In this document: one piece after another, positions 8,566 to 18,091 of the stretch
Numbering within the stretch: the stretch's first letter is position 1
Layout: each line of letters starts with the position of its first letter
From: Alteromonas sp. KUL49
Lineage (GTDB): Bacteria; Pseudomonadota; Gammaproteobacteria; Enterobacterales; Alteromonadaceae
DNA: 64,000 nucleotides
Direction: 5' to 3'
Assembly (NCBI RefSeq): GCF_006538345.1
Contig: NZ_BJKL01000010.1
Span: forward strand, 62,001-126,000
Made by a program: the position numbers and the translations under genes
The notes under the pieces: generated by a model
What the model was told of the DNA's origin: nothing
Seen by the model: the letters and a program-made list of their open reading frames with translations, nothing else
Databases searched by the model: none

Positions 8566-8581
8566 ATGAATGTGCATTCAT
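8566..8581. promoter_or_regulatory. Perfect palindrome between catabolic operon and TonB receptor
   Basis: ATGAATG-TG-CATTCAT is an exact inverted repeat with 7-bp arms. It sits in the 345-bp region between the divergent histidine phosphatase operon and the TonB receptor gene, about 160 bp from one and 170 bp from the other. It has the form of an operator for a dimeric regulator. No regulator gene is adjacent and I do not recognise the site as Fur or another named box. The rest of this gap shows no gene. Confidence 0.4.
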
Positions 8582-8750
8582 CATGTGAAACTATGGAATT
8601 TTCAGAGATCCAGTTTTGAAATACCTCTCTGGGTGTGTTGGAATGAGTCCGCCTTCAGGTATCCGCGGATTGGTTCGCTACGCTTACGCATCGGTTTAGT
8701 CGAGTATTCACTCCTCTAACAAATATTCAGGTAAGAAGAAGACATTATTT

Positions 8751-11297
8751 ATGGTAAGGAACAAAGCTCAGCTTTTGAGTGGTTTATTGTGCTCAGTGGC
8801 GCTCGTCTCGTCAGTAGCAGCACAAGAAGATAACGAAGACAATATTGAGGGTTTGGAACGCATCATTGTTCAAGCACAGAAAACCTCTCAGAACTTACAG
8901 GATGTTCCCGTGGCGGTATCTGTTTTTTCAGGGACAGCGCTGGAAGAAACCGTTTCTTTGGATATTTTTGATATTCAGAACTACGTGCCCGCATTCGCCG
9001 CATTTCAAAGCCAAAGTGTCACTAACTCAAGTTTTTCTGTACGCGGGGTTGGTACTTCATCACAAAACTTTGGGTTTGAATCATCTGTGGGCCTTTACGT
9101 TGACGGCGTTTATCGCTCTAGACAAAATGCGCTTATCAACGACCTCATCGATATTGGCACCATAGAAATTCTCAGAGGGCCACAAGGCACGTTGTTCGGT
9201 AAAAACACACCTGCGGGCGCAGTTACCATTAATACGGTTGCACCTGGTTTCGACAGTAGCGGCTTTGCAGAGCTGGTGTTAGGTAATGACAATCTGATTC
9301 GATTGGCCGGTGCAAAAGATCTTACGCTGATAGACGATACACTTGCGATGCGTATCAGTGGTTTTAAAACCAAAGGGGATGGCTTTGTCACAGAAGCTGA
9401 GTCCGACACAAGGTTAAATAACAGAGACCGTTGGGGGGCTAAACTTCAGCTGCTGTATACGCCATCAGAGCAGACTTCAGTACGAATCATTGCTGACTAT
9501 GGCGAGCTTGACGAGAGATGCTGCGCGGCATTGACATGGCAAGGAAACCTAACGGCCAATGACATCCCCGGGAAATTTGGTACTGACGCTATTTTGGCTC
9601 AGCCTCCTTTCAATGCAACCTTGTACACCAAAGACGACTACTACGATTTTACCACCTCGCTGTCACAACCTCCTTTGTCACAGATGGAGGATCAAGGGCT
9701 TTCAGTGCAAATTGATCATGAATTTTCTGACGCGCTGTCCTTGGTGAGTATTTCTGCGTATCGCAGTTTTGACAGTCTAGATATTATCGATACTGATTTT
9801 TCTAACGCTGACCTGCTGACGGCCACTAATGACGCTAGCCAGCAATCATTCTCACAAGAACTGAGACTCCACTACAACACGGATAAAGCACGCACAATGG
9901 CCGGGTTGTATTACTTCTCGCAAAATCTAGACTTAGATTTTAATACTACTACACAGTCACAGTTTGACGCCTTTTTCGCAGTTTTAGGCGCACAGCTGCT
10001 GCCACTGGCACAAGGCATCGACCAACTCAGCGCGCTCTCGGGTGGTCTAATTGCCCCTAGCGCAGCACCTGCACCGGGAAATACGGCATTTGCGCACTCT
10101 GCGAATCAAGAGCAAGACAGCTATGCCCTATTTTTGCAGACTGACTGGCTGCTTAGCGACAAACTCACATTAACGACTGGCCTTCGCCAAACGTGGGAAG
10201 ACAAAAGCATTGAAGGGCAATTCACGGAACAAGGTCCAGGTATCAACAATTTACCGCAAGATCCAAGCCTTTGGCCCAATCCCACTGTTGCAGTAGGTGC
10301 ACTACAGGATATTGGCCTTGCACTTGCCACGGGTAATCTCCCTAGTGCCGATGCATTAGCGGGTATTGCTCCTTTTCAACAGGCCGGTTGGGGTTATTTC
10401 TTCTTGGGTTCAGCAGCTGTGCTACCTCGACCTCCGCTCAATGAAGAACTCAATGATAATCAGCTCACAGGTACATTAAAGCTGGCCTATGCGATAGATA
10501 AAGACAGTCTTGTGTATGGCGGATTTTCAACCGGCTACAAAGCGGGAGGTACCAACACGGATCGTATTTTAACGTCTCTCGACCCGATATTTGAGGCTGA
10601 AAAAGCCCAATCTTGGGAGATAGGTTACAAACTTGAAGTGCCCCATATGAACCTTCGAGTAAATACTGCGGCTCACTACAGTCAAATCAAGGATTTTCAG
10701 GCCACGACCTTTACAGGAACGGGCTTTAACTTGCAAAATGCCGGCGATATTTCTGTAAAAGGTCTAGAACTAGAAGCCCTTTGGCAGGCCACTGACAACA
10801 CGCAGATCACCCTTGCCGCCGCGCATACCAATGCCACCTTTGACACTTTTGAACGGGGCACCTGTTGGGTAGCCTACACGTGGCATACGGGCATTGACGA
10901 TACCGGAAGGTCCTCACCCACGACTCCTTATTGCGACAGAAGTGGCGATCGTCTCGGATTTGAACCAGAGAACACCCTTGCCGTTAGTGTGAATCAAGAC
11001 TTTGTGTTAGCAAATCAGTCCATGAGACTCAGTATCGACTATCAATACACGGGTGATTTGATGCTTGACGATTCAAACGATCCGTACAAGCAATCGGACA
11101 GCTACAGCCTAGTCAATGCAAGGCTGTTAGTGCCTATTGAACAATGGGATGCGGAGATTACCTTGTGGTCTAGAAACCTTCTTAACGAAGAGTACGTGGC
11201 TCGCAATGGTTTTGACGTACCCGTACAGGCGGGGAAAATTATGGCCTACCCCGGTGCTCCGCGCAGTTACGGATTGAGTATGCGCAAGCAGTTTTAA
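8751..11297 (+). CDS. TonB-dependent outer membrane receptor
   Basis: The 848-residue protein has a signal peptide ending VAAQ, a TonB-box-like ERIIVQAQK, then the plug domain with QDVPVAVSVFSGTAL, SVRGVGTS, VGLYVDGVYRSR and IEILRGPQGTLFGKNTPAGA. A 22-strand beta-barrel follows, rich in alternating aromatic and polar residues, and the chain ends in RSYGLSMRKQF with the terminal Phe typical of outer-membrane proteins. It should import a scarce substrate across the outer membrane using TonB-ExbBD energy. The substrate is unknown: there is no iron or siderophore gene nearby. Location next to an acyl-CoA type operon hints at a lipid-like or carboxylic substrate, which is weak inference. It converges tightly with the next gene, leaving a single base between them. 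Confidence 0.93.
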   Translation: MVRNKAQLLSGLLCSVALVSSVAAQEDNEDNIEGLERIIVQAQKTSQNLQDVPVAVSVFSGTALEETVSLDIFDIQNYVPAFAAFQSQSVTNSSFSVRGVGTSSQNFGFESSVGLYVDGVYRSRQNALINDLIDIGTIEILRGPQGTLFGKNTPAGAVTINTVAPGFDSSGFAELVLGNDNLIRLAGAKDLTLIDDTLAMRISGFKTKGDGFVTEAESDTRLNNRDRWGAKLQLLYTPSEQTSVRIIADYGELDERCCAALTWQGNLTANDIPGKFGTDAILAQPPFNATLYTKDDYYDFTTSLSQPPLSQMEDQGLSVQIDHEFSDALSLVSISAYRSFDSLDIIDTDFSNADLLTATNDASQQSFSQELRLHYNTDKARTMAGLYYFSQNLDLDFNTTTQSQFDAFFAVLGAQLLPLAQGIDQLSALSGGLIAPSAAPAPGNTAFAHSANQEQDSYALFLQTDWLLSDKLTLTTGLRQTWEDKSIEGQFTEQGPGINNLPQDPSLWPNPTVAVGALQDIGLALATGNLPSADALAGIAPFQQAGWGYFFLGSAAVLPRPPLNEELNDNQLTGTLKLAYAIDKDSLVYGGFSTGYKAGGTNTDRILTSLDPIFEAEKAQSWEIGYKLEVPHMNLRVNTAAHYSQIKDFQATTFTGTGFNLQNAGDISVKGLELEALWQATDNTQITLAAAHTNATFDTFERGTCWVAYTWHTGIDDTGRSSPTTPYCDRSGDRLGFEPENTLAVSVNQDFVLANQSMRLSIDYQYTGDLMLDDSNDPYKQSDSYSLVNARLLVPIEQWDAEITLWSRNLLNEEYVARNGFDVPVQAGKIMAYPGAPRSYGLSMRKQF

Positions 11298-11298
11298 T

Positions 11299-12045
11299 CT
11301 ATTGGCTGAGCGAAGATATTTGCTCAGCCGCCACTCTCGCCCAACTCTTATAGGTTGCTCGGCCTGGGTGAAACCCATCAGAAGCCATCAATGCCGAGTT
11401 GTCGCTGCCATTAGTTTGCAATACATCGAATTTCAACACTGACACACCCTCACTGTGCTCTGTAATGTCACTTAATACATCAGACAATATGTTAGCCCTC
11501 AATCCGAGAACCCAACGCAAGGGCTGAGGTAGCGCAGGGAACTTACCCATGGGCGGCAAATCACTGAATATGACATGCTTGGCATTGTGACGTTGTTGCA
11601 GGCATTCGATAATTTGGTGAATATTCGCTTTCCATAAAGCCAACGACGCACGAGAAGTCACATCATTCACGCCGATTGAGACAAGCACTGCTGGGTTGCC
11701 TTCTTGGTTTTCTGGCCAAGACTGAACCACCCCAAGCAAGTCTGAGCTAGTTCGCCCGGTGCTGGCATCAAGCTGCCACTTGAGACTAAATCTTTGTTCC
11801 AGCTGACCAACGAGTTGACCACTCAGAGCTTCATTTTGATGTTCAACGCCCACGCCAGCGGCAGCAGAATCACCTAATATCCACACTGCTAAATTCGGGT
11901 AATTATTGGATACGAAACCTTGCCTAGCCCCTTTAGGTTCCGGTAATTTAGGCGTTGTCGCTCTCACACGTTTACCTTGTGCAATTAATACCGGAGCCAA
12001 GAGCACAAGTACCACATTAAATAACACTAATTTGAACGAGATCAA
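11299..12045 (-). CDS. SGNH/GDSL hydrolase, membrane-anchored or exported
   Basis: The start is a TTG at 12045, supported by a strong AAAGGAG six bases upstream. The N-terminus (SFKLVLFNVVLVLLAPVLIA) is a signal peptide or anchor. Block I is LGDSAAAGVGVEHQNEAL with the nucleophile Ser, block III is SIGVNDVTSR, and block V is DGFHPGRATYKSWA with the catalytic Asp and His. The protein is therefore an extracytoplasmic SGNH esterase, of the kind related to acyl-CoA thioesterase/lysophospholipase TesA in fold, though substrate is unknown. Total length is 248 residues. It stands between the TonB receptor, with which it converges, and the divergent hemN gene 66 bp away. Confidence 0.85.
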   Translation of the reverse strand: MISFKLVLFNVVLVLLAPVLIAQGKRVRATTPKLPEPKGARQGFVSNNYPNLAVWILGDSAAAGVGVEHQNEALSGQLVGQLEQRFSLKWQLDASTGRTSSDLLGVVQSWPENQEGNPAVLVSIGVNDVTSRASLALWKANIHQIIECLQQRHNAKHVIFSDLPPMGKFPALPQPLRWVLGLRANILSDVLSDITEHSEGVSVLKFDVLQTNGSDNSALMASDGFHPGRATYKSWARVAAEQISSLSQ

Positions 12046-12111
12046 TACGACTCCTTTCGCTAATAGGTAAACTGCGCCGCATTACTCAGATGACGATAAA
12101 CATCCAGCACA

Positions 12112-13485
12112 ATGACAATGAATACAATCACATCTATTTGTACCCGTAATCTTGCCAAATATGCCCAATCAGCACCGCGCTATACCTCCTACCCCACGGC
12201 ACTAAAATTCAGTCATATTCAGGAGCAAGATGTTACCTTGGCATCTGAGAGCTATGGTAGCGATAGCCTGAGTTTATATATTCACATCCCGTTTTGCCAC
12301 ACCCTGTGCTACTACTGTGGATGCAACAAAATAGTAACGCGACACCAAGACAAAGCGGATGGCTACCTTAATTATCTGCAAAAAGAAATCGAGATAAAAC
12401 GCTATTTACATCAGGAAAAACGGATTGCTTCGCTGCATCTAGGCGGGGGTTCACCTAGCTTTCTCACTTCAGGCCAACACAAACGATTGATGGCCTTGCT
12501 TGATGCCAATTTTGTTTTTGAAGACGGGTGCGAAAAATCCATTGAGCTCGACCCAAGGCACGTTGATACTGATTACCTAAAAGCACTCTCCAACCTTGGT
12601 TACAACCGGGTGAGCTTTGGACTTCAAGACGTCGACCACAAAGTACAGACCGCAATCAATCGCGTACAAAGTACTGCTCATATTTCCGACTTGGTCTTTG
12701 CGGCTAAATCTCATGGCTTTCATTCAGTGAATCTCGATCTCATTTATGGGTTACCTCATCAAACCTTAGAGACCTTTTCAACCACACTATCTGCAACTTT
12801 GGCAATGATGCCTGATAGAGTTTCGCTATTTAGTTACGCTCACCTTCCCACCCGCTTTGCAGCACAACGGAAAATTGACGAGTCATTTCTTCCTGATGCG
12901 ACATTAAAAGCAGCACTTTATGACCTTGCAGTAAATCACTTTACTAGCAAAGGCTTCGACATGATTGGGTTGGATCACTTTGCTCGCACTACAGATACTC
13001 TCGCCATTGCAAAGAAAAACGGCGAACTACATAGGAATTTTCAGGGCTACACCACCCGTGGAGATACTGATTTATTGGGTATTGGCGTGTCTGCCATTAG
13101 CACCATTGGCAACGCCTATGGGCAAAACCCAAAAGTACTCAAAGACTATTACGAGTGCATTGACGAGAATACCCCATTGACCAAGGTGGGTTTACTGCTC
13201 ACTGACGACGACCTCATACGTCGAGAAGTCATCATGGCGTTAATGTGTAACCTTAACGTTGAAAAATCCGCTATCGAATCTAAGTTTGCCATTAATTTTG
13301 ACGAGTATTTCGCTGAAGAACTCACGCTGCTTGAAGAAGTTGCTAGAGATGGATTGATTGAACTAGGTGCCGAACGCCTACATGTACCCGAAAAAGCGCG
13401 CATATACATTCGGGCTATTTGTGCACACTTCGATGCGTATTTTAAAGACGTAGGGCTTAGTGCGCGTTACTCTAAAGCCATTTAG
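12112..13485 (+). CDS. hemN: Oxygen-independent coproporphyrinogen III oxidase
   Basis: HemN converts coproporphyrinogen III to protoporphyrinogen IX in haem synthesis without oxygen, using radical SAM chemistry in the cytoplasm. The radical-SAM cluster motif is present as C62-HTL-C66-YY-C69, with the further conserved Cys71 that distinguishes true HemN from HemW. YTSYPTA, LHLGGGSPSFL (SAM-binding GGGSP), ELDPRH, NRVSFGLQD and DLIYGLPHQT follow in the usual order. Length (457) matches E. coli HemN. The start at 12112 has a second ATG two codons later; no strong Shine-Dalgarno is visible. I saw no clear FNR box in the 66-bp upstream gap. The gene is followed by non-coding relic DNA. Confidence 0.95.
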   Translation: MTMNTITSICTRNLAKYAQSAPRYTSYPTALKFSHIQEQDVTLASESYGSDSLSLYIHIPFCHTLCYYCGCNKIVTRHQDKADGYLNYLQKEIEIKRYLHQEKRIASLHLGGGSPSFLTSGQHKRLMALLDANFVFEDGCEKSIELDPRHVDTDYLKALSNLGYNRVSFGLQDVDHKVQTAINRVQSTAHISDLVFAAKSHGFHSVNLDLIYGLPHQTLETFSTTLSATLAMMPDRVSLFSYAHLPTRFAAQRKIDESFLPDATLKAALYDLAVNHFTSKGFDMIGLDHFARTTDTLAIAKKNGELHRNFQGYTTRGDTDLLGIGVSAISTIGNAYGQNPKVLKDYYECIDENTPLTKVGLLLTDDDLIRREVIMALMCNLNVEKSAIESKFAINFDEYFAEELTLLEEVARDGLIELGAERLHVPEKARIYIRAICAHFDAYFKDVGLSARYSKAI

Positions 13486-13792
13486 TTGTTTAGTATTTCA
13501 TATTTAACGACTTTCCTACTCGCTCTAGCGACTGATGGCAATAGACAAACAGCAGACGTTCAACGCCGCGTTAAGCGGTGAGGATTAATTGGCGATATTG
13601 TGAAGCGAAGCGGAATAGAGCCAACTGTTACGAATTCGACTTTGACGCCTTGCTTAGTAGCTCTTCAGTGATACTGCAAACTACTTTTTGAAAATTTAAG
13701 ACGCCATCATAACTTAATTGCACTCTATCTAGACGAATACTTGAATCGACCATACTTTATTAGACAGATTTTCTTTTGAATTCTTGACAGAC
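13486..13792. other. Non-coding stretch with nested hairpins, possible recombination-site relic
   Basis: No gene is seen in these 307 bases. Two hairpins lie close together: CCGC-GTTAA-GCGG (13566-13578), and TTGGC...GCCAA (13589-13624). They are preceded by GTTCAAC (13558-13564). The block resembles one half of an integron attC site (RYYYAAC plus folded core), but the matching other half is not present, so this is only a suggestion. The stretch marks the left edge of the mcrBC region. Confidence 0.3.
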
Positions 13793-15157
13793 TTAATTGA
13801 CATTTTTATTTGAAAAATATGACGTCTTAGTATTTCCGGTGGCTACGATACTTGGACTGCCTAACTCCGCTAACATTTTATTGTTTGTACTATTCAAATT
13901 GGTATCTTTGGAGACTGCATCGTACGGTATGACCCACAACTTAAGCTTTTCATCAAAATCAAAACTGTGCTCAATAGGTTGTGTAAATCCATCGTGTTTT
14001 GGATAAATCAAAACCAAATTACCGTTACCACCGAGGTATTTATGGCCATAAGCAAACATTTGATAAAAGTCGACTTGTGACAGTCCGTATTTGTCGGTGC
14101 CATTATTTAGGCTTTCATCTATTAACTTCCACTTGGTATCCAAAATAACCGTGGTTTCACCATTTTCTTTGATTTCTAAATCTGGTTTTAGGTTGAAGAA
14201 GCGCGTGTCGCCATGGGTAACCAGGTATTTTGACCGAGCTTGTGCACTGAGTGTCATATGGTTTGGCAAGGCTCGATGTAACTGTTGTGCTACGTAACTT
14301 TCAAATACCAGCTCCATGGGGAACAATAGCGACATTGCGTTGCGTTGCCCTTTAAGGGTAAGTGGCGAAAAGTTATTGAGGATGAGCTCCGCCCATTTGA
14401 GTGGTACTTTGTAATATCCCATTCCTCTATCGAGCTTTACCTTCGAAAAGTCGGCTTTGATGTCTTTACTTTTTTGTACCTCGTCAAAAACAAAATTTAG
14501 CTCGCGAAGTAACTTTTGGCTCTGCGCCGATTTAGATATCTTAGCCACCTTGAGCAATGCAGTATGGATAAGTCTGTTTGCTGGCCTGTCTAACAGGTAC
14601 TCGTCGTATTCAACAAAAAACTTATGTTTATTCACTAAGTTCTTTTTAAGTTGTTGCCCCACCAGCAATTTGCCTTTTAAATAAAACAGGTTGTCTTGTT
14701 GTTTTACATAGCCGCTCTTTAACCCACGTTTCACCAACTCATTAACGGACTTTAAAAACTGGCTTATAAAAACTTCCAGTAATGGAACTTTGGCCTTGCT
14801 AATATCAGCTGAGCTAGTTTGAAGATGGTTAAAACCTTTTAACGCGGTAAGCATATTCAGCAGTGCTTTTCGAGCATTTGAGTGTGCGTTTTCGTCTTCG
14901 CCTTTTGCGATTTTAGGAAGAACCTCTATCTGTGTACCGTCCGGAGTCAAGATCACGCCGGCGTAGTTCTGCACTTGCAGAACCGCCGCACCGTCTCGGT
15001 TTCTGAGTTTGAGAAACGGGGTATCAGAATCGTCACAAATACACAGATTTTGAAGGTGTTCAAACGCTGCCTTTGGAATCGAGGTTATACGACTGGATGC
15101 TTGCGAACGCTCGCAAGCACCTAAACATCCGTATTCGGTTACAGTGGTATGAAGCAT
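13793..15157 (-). CDS. mcrC: McrC, nuclease subunit of McrBC type IV restriction
   Basis: McrC is the endonuclease partner of the McrB GTPase; together they cut DNA with modified cytosines. The protein (454 residues) has an N-terminal part with LQVQNYAGVILTPDGTQIEV, typical of the McrC/LlaJI family, and a PD-(D/E)xK nuclease site near residues 324-343: KPDLEIKE followed by VILDTKWK. It is longer than E. coli McrC (about 350), mainly in the N-terminal half, like many family members in other bacteria. It starts six bases after the mcrB stop, so the two genes are one operon. Flanking DNA on both sides is non-coding relic sequence, consistent with acquisition as a defence module. Confidence 0.9.
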   Translation of the reverse strand: MLHTTVTEYGCLGACERSQASSRITSIPKAAFEHLQNLCICDDSDTPFLKLRNRDGAAVLQVQNYAGVILTPDGTQIEVLPKIAKGEDENAHSNARKALLNMLTALKGFNHLQTSSADISKAKVPLLEVFISQFLKSVNELVKRGLKSGYVKQQDNLFYLKGKLLVGQQLKKNLVNKHKFFVEYDEYLLDRPANRLIHTALLKVAKISKSAQSQKLLRELNFVFDEVQKSKDIKADFSKVKLDRGMGYYKVPLKWAELILNNFSPLTLKGQRNAMSLLFPMELVFESYVAQQLHRALPNHMTLSAQARSKYLVTHGDTRFFNLKPDLEIKENGETTVILDTKWKLIDESLNNGTDKYGLSQVDFYQMFAYGHKYLGGNGNLVLIYPKHDGFTQPIEHSFDFDEKLKLWVIPYDAVSKDTNLNSTNNKMLAELGSPSIVATGNTKTSYFSNKNVN

Positions 15158-15163
15158 ACTACC

Positions 15164-17527
15164 TTATACCTCAGAGTCCGTAACTTGATGGCCTTGGTAA
15201 ATACCTCTATAAGCAGCAGGATTATTCCAAGAGCTCTCTTCATCTTTAAAACTAGAGACTTCAAAGCGTTTGTTTAGGGCATCTTCTTGCGAGAAATAAC
15301 CGTCATCTAAACCGCTGTTTGAACCAAACAAATATGTAAACGAAACGCTCACTTCCTTGACAAACTCATTTTGTTTTGTTTTTTGGTTGTCGCCCAATAC
15401 CAAACGGATCTTATGCCAATCTTCAAAGAAGTACTCTTCTAGAAGTGGCAATATCTTGTTCTGAAAAACGGATTTTAGTTTGTTGAATGCAGCATCTTCA
15501 CCTTGAGTCTCAAGCACTTCTTTTACTGGGAAAAAGAATGCGTGCCCTAAGGTATGCTCTCTATCGTAAAGGACTTCAATACGCTGGTTAAGCTTGGTCA
15601 GTAACTGCCCTAGATTTATACCCTTAACATTAGTTTCATTGAAGTGACTGGCATCCGGCATCATCTCTTTAAAATCAAAACGACGACGCAGTGCCGTATC
15701 CATCATTGCCAAAGAACGGTCTGCCGTATTCATTGTACCGATGATGTAAAGGTTATCGGGCACTGAAAAAGTATCACCAGAGTATGGAAGTGTAAGCTCT
15801 AAAGACTCCGAATTGCCCTCGCCGCTGCGCTTGGAATCTTCAATAAGGGTGATCAATTCACCAAAGATTTTAGAGATATTGCCTCGGTTGATTTCATCTA
15901 TGACTAAGACGAAGTTTTCTTTTGTAACTGCGTTAAAACCGATACTTTCAGTTAATCCATGATTTGAACGAAGGTACGCCAGTATCGCTTTTGCATATGA
16001 TGGGTTATATATGCCTTTCGCAGACTCGTCTTCGTATAATCGAACAATATTCTCGATCGAGACGGGGTAACCATTTTTTAGGTCTTCTTGGAGGCTTTCC
16101 TTTGGAAACACTCTGAATGTCGACTTTCCGAGGTAAGTCACGTCAAACGCTTTGCCACGACTAGTATATAAAGTAATGAGGTCCAACTCTTCGATTTCTG
16201 CATTGAACGATTCGAGTGCAGTATTGATTTCCTTTACACTTTTTGTATTACTTAAAGAAGCTGAACGACAAATGTTCTTGAAAATACCTGAGGCAACTTC
16301 ATAACTCACGTCACTGTTTTCAGACGTCGCCTTTAACCCCTCTACAAACTCTTCATAGCCATAACTTTGATGAAAAGTAACGAACTGAATTCTACCTTCA
16401 CCGATTAGCCTGTCATACTCGGCCTTAAGCTCTTCACGAGTTGACGACGCAAATGAAGGGTCTGCAGCCATGACTGCGGCTTCGATAGTATGAAAGGTTT
16501 TACCGGTTCCTGGTGGCCCATAAAGAATTTGATTAAGAGGCGAGGCGCTTTTCATTTTGTATTCCTTAGCATTAGATTCTGACACCTTCCCGCTCGGGCG
16601 GTTAGTTTGGTTTTTCTCTAATTCGTCGAATTGGATCCAAATCGCAAAGTTAACTTTGATTGGATGTATATCTTTTGAGCCCAACCTCTCAAGGGCTTGT
16701 TTCAGTTCTAAGTTGTTCTGAAACCAGCTTCCATCGAGATGAAGATTTAATTTGAATCGAGAAGAAAGATATTTAGCGACTTTTAGAAAGCTTTGTTCGT
16801 TAACTGTTGAGGTCACTAAATCAGGCGCAACCGCGGCGAACACTCTGTTTGCGGTAGCTTTCGGTAAGTGCCTTAATTTCCCCTGCTCTTTCAGCCCTTG
16901 AAGACGCGATAAAACATACTGATAGGTTTCTTCCGATGGAGACTCTACAATTCGAACGGTCATCTCTCGGAAGGCGTCTTTGCTTTCTAGAAATTCCGCA
17001 CCGGAAGGTTTACCTTGTGGTAGTCCAGATACATGATTGTCTCGTTGTTGCCACAAACGATGAAGCGTATCGTCGTCGCCCGGTCGAGTCATCGCCATCT
17101 CATAAGTCTCTTTATATCCCTCAAACCACTTACTAGGATCTTCGGTTGCATTAGACAGCATGTGCTCGACATATGTGGCAAAACTCTCTTGTTCGCTAGC
17201 GAGACTGTCGTAAAGCTCACATAGCTCTGTTAATTCTGACTGTTCATAGATTGTGAATTTAGAAATAGAGTGGCCAACACCAAGAGAGTTCGTCGCATTC
17301 AGATTACTATGCCGAGATGAGTCATCCGCTGCATAAATCTCTAACGGCATTTTTATATCGGCAACTGCAGGAACACTAGCTGCGTATATTGTTGCTCTAG
17401 AGGTTGTACCAACCGCCAATGCCAACTCCATACCTTTTGAATTAACAAATATGTCGAGTTTTTTAGTGCTTTTTACTGGCTGGCCATAATTTGTCGTTAG
17501 ATAGGCCTTTGCTTCCGTATCGTTCAT
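15164..17527 (-). CDS. mcrB: McrB, AAA+ GTPase of McrBC type IV restriction
   Basis: McrB recognises modified DNA through its N-terminus and drives translocation by GTP hydrolysis. The AAA+ half shows Walker A GPPGTGKTFHT (about residue 336), TFHQSYGYEEFVEGL, DEINRGNISKIFGELITLIE (Walker B region) and GTMNTADRSLAMMDTALRRRFDF, all family hallmarks. The first 330 residues are not like the short E. coli DUF3578 domain; they include a long helical stretch (about 70-240) and a module near 260-315 (FKLNLHLDGSWFQN), so the modified base recognised may differ. Two ATGs lie at the start; AGGA is six bases before the second one (17527), so I chose that, giving 787 residues. McrC follows after 6 bp. Confidence 0.9.
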   Translation of the reverse strand: MNDTEAKAYLTTNYGQPVKSTKKLDIFVNSKGMELALAVGTTSRATIYAASVPAVADIKMPLEIYAADDSSRHSNLNATNSLGVGHSISKFTIYEQSELTELCELYDSLASEQESFATYVEHMLSNATEDPSKWFEGYKETYEMAMTRPGDDDTLHRLWQQRDNHVSGLPQGKPSGAEFLESKDAFREMTVRIVESPSEETYQYVLSRLQGLKEQGKLRHLPKATANRVFAAVAPDLVTSTVNEQSFLKVAKYLSSRFKLNLHLDGSWFQNNLELKQALERLGSKDIHPIKVNFAIWIQFDELEKNQTNRPSGKVSESNAKEYKMKSASPLNQILYGPPGTGKTFHTIEAAVMAADPSFASSTREELKAEYDRLIGEGRIQFVTFHQSYGYEEFVEGLKATSENSDVSYEVASGIFKNICRSASLSNTKSVKEINTALESFNAEIEELDLITLYTSRGKAFDVTYLGKSTFRVFPKESLQEDLKNGYPVSIENIVRLYEDESAKGIYNPSYAKAILAYLRSNHGLTESIGFNAVTKENFVLVIDEINRGNISKIFGELITLIEDSKRSGEGNSESLELTLPYSGDTFSVPDNLYIIGTMNTADRSLAMMDTALRRRFDFKEMMPDASHFNETNVKGINLGQLLTKLNQRIEVLYDREHTLGHAFFFPVKEVLETQGEDAAFNKLKSVFQNKILPLLEEYFFEDWHKIRLVLGDNQKTKQNEFVKEVSVSFTYLFGSNSGLDDGYFSQEDALNKRFEVSSFKDEESSWNNPAAYRGIYQGHQVTDSEV

Positions 17528-18091
17528 AAACATTCCTAACTTACTAATTCTTATAGCTTAAACAACAATTGTGAAGTCAATATGTGCATTATTAACTATC
17601 TTCACTGATTAACCCGGCAAACAAGTTCACCAACGGAAAATGCCTCTTGGCGATTCATTGCCGTCGCTAGCGCACATACTCAGGATCACAATTGGCGCTT
17701 CTTGGCCTTGAAACTATCAACACTTCCAACTTTAGCGCTTGGACCGAATGCGGCTTGCAACTTGGTTACTTGGTGGCTATTGGTAAGACCTCAGCGCTAG
17801 CTGCACCAAGAGATGACATAAAGAAAGGGTGTTTTTCGTCTATCGTCAGCAAACATACGATTATTTTCAGAAAATTCGAATACGGCATTCGAGTTATTAG
17901 AGTTCTACATCAATCCATGGATTTTGCTCGGCACATTGGATGAAAATGGATAGACTTACTATTTATGAGAAATACGAATATTTTGCCGCGTCGATATATG
18001 CTCGTAATCATTACGGAAATAACAAAGGCCGAGTAAGTAGGTTCACTTCAGTACCAATCAGCAGGAGCTTTTTTATTTATGGGGTTAAACT
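17528..18091. other. Intergenic relic DNA right of mcrB
   Basis: This gap of 564 bases holds no intact gene I can support. It contains the truncated ParE-like fragment described separately and a 49-codon open frame (17946-18095) with no recognisable content. Together with the hairpin-rich gap left of mcrC it marks mcrBC as an inserted module. Confidence 0.5.
17797..17943 (+). pseudogene. Fragment of a ParE/RelE-family toxin
   Basis: The frame ending in TGA at 17941-17943 encodes AAPRDDIKKGCF, then SKHTIIFRKFEYGIRVIRV and LHQSMDFARHIG. This matches the C-terminal third of ParE toxins (RDDI, then HxIxFRxxxxGIxxxRVLHQxMD). ParE proteins poison DNA gyrase and are paired with an antitoxin. The N-terminal two thirds are missing: upstream sequence in all three frames shows no ParE helices, and no antitoxin gene is near. 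It is therefore a dead remnant of a toxin-antitoxin module. Such modules are common cargo of integrons and genomic islands, in line with the accessory nature of the mcrBC region. Confidence 0.6.

Noticed and set aside
8555..8590. Possible Fur box upstream of the TonB receptor
   Set aside because: The GATAAT at 8560 is suggestive, but the palindrome ATGAATG-TG-CATTCAT does not fit the Fur consensus and no iron genes are near.
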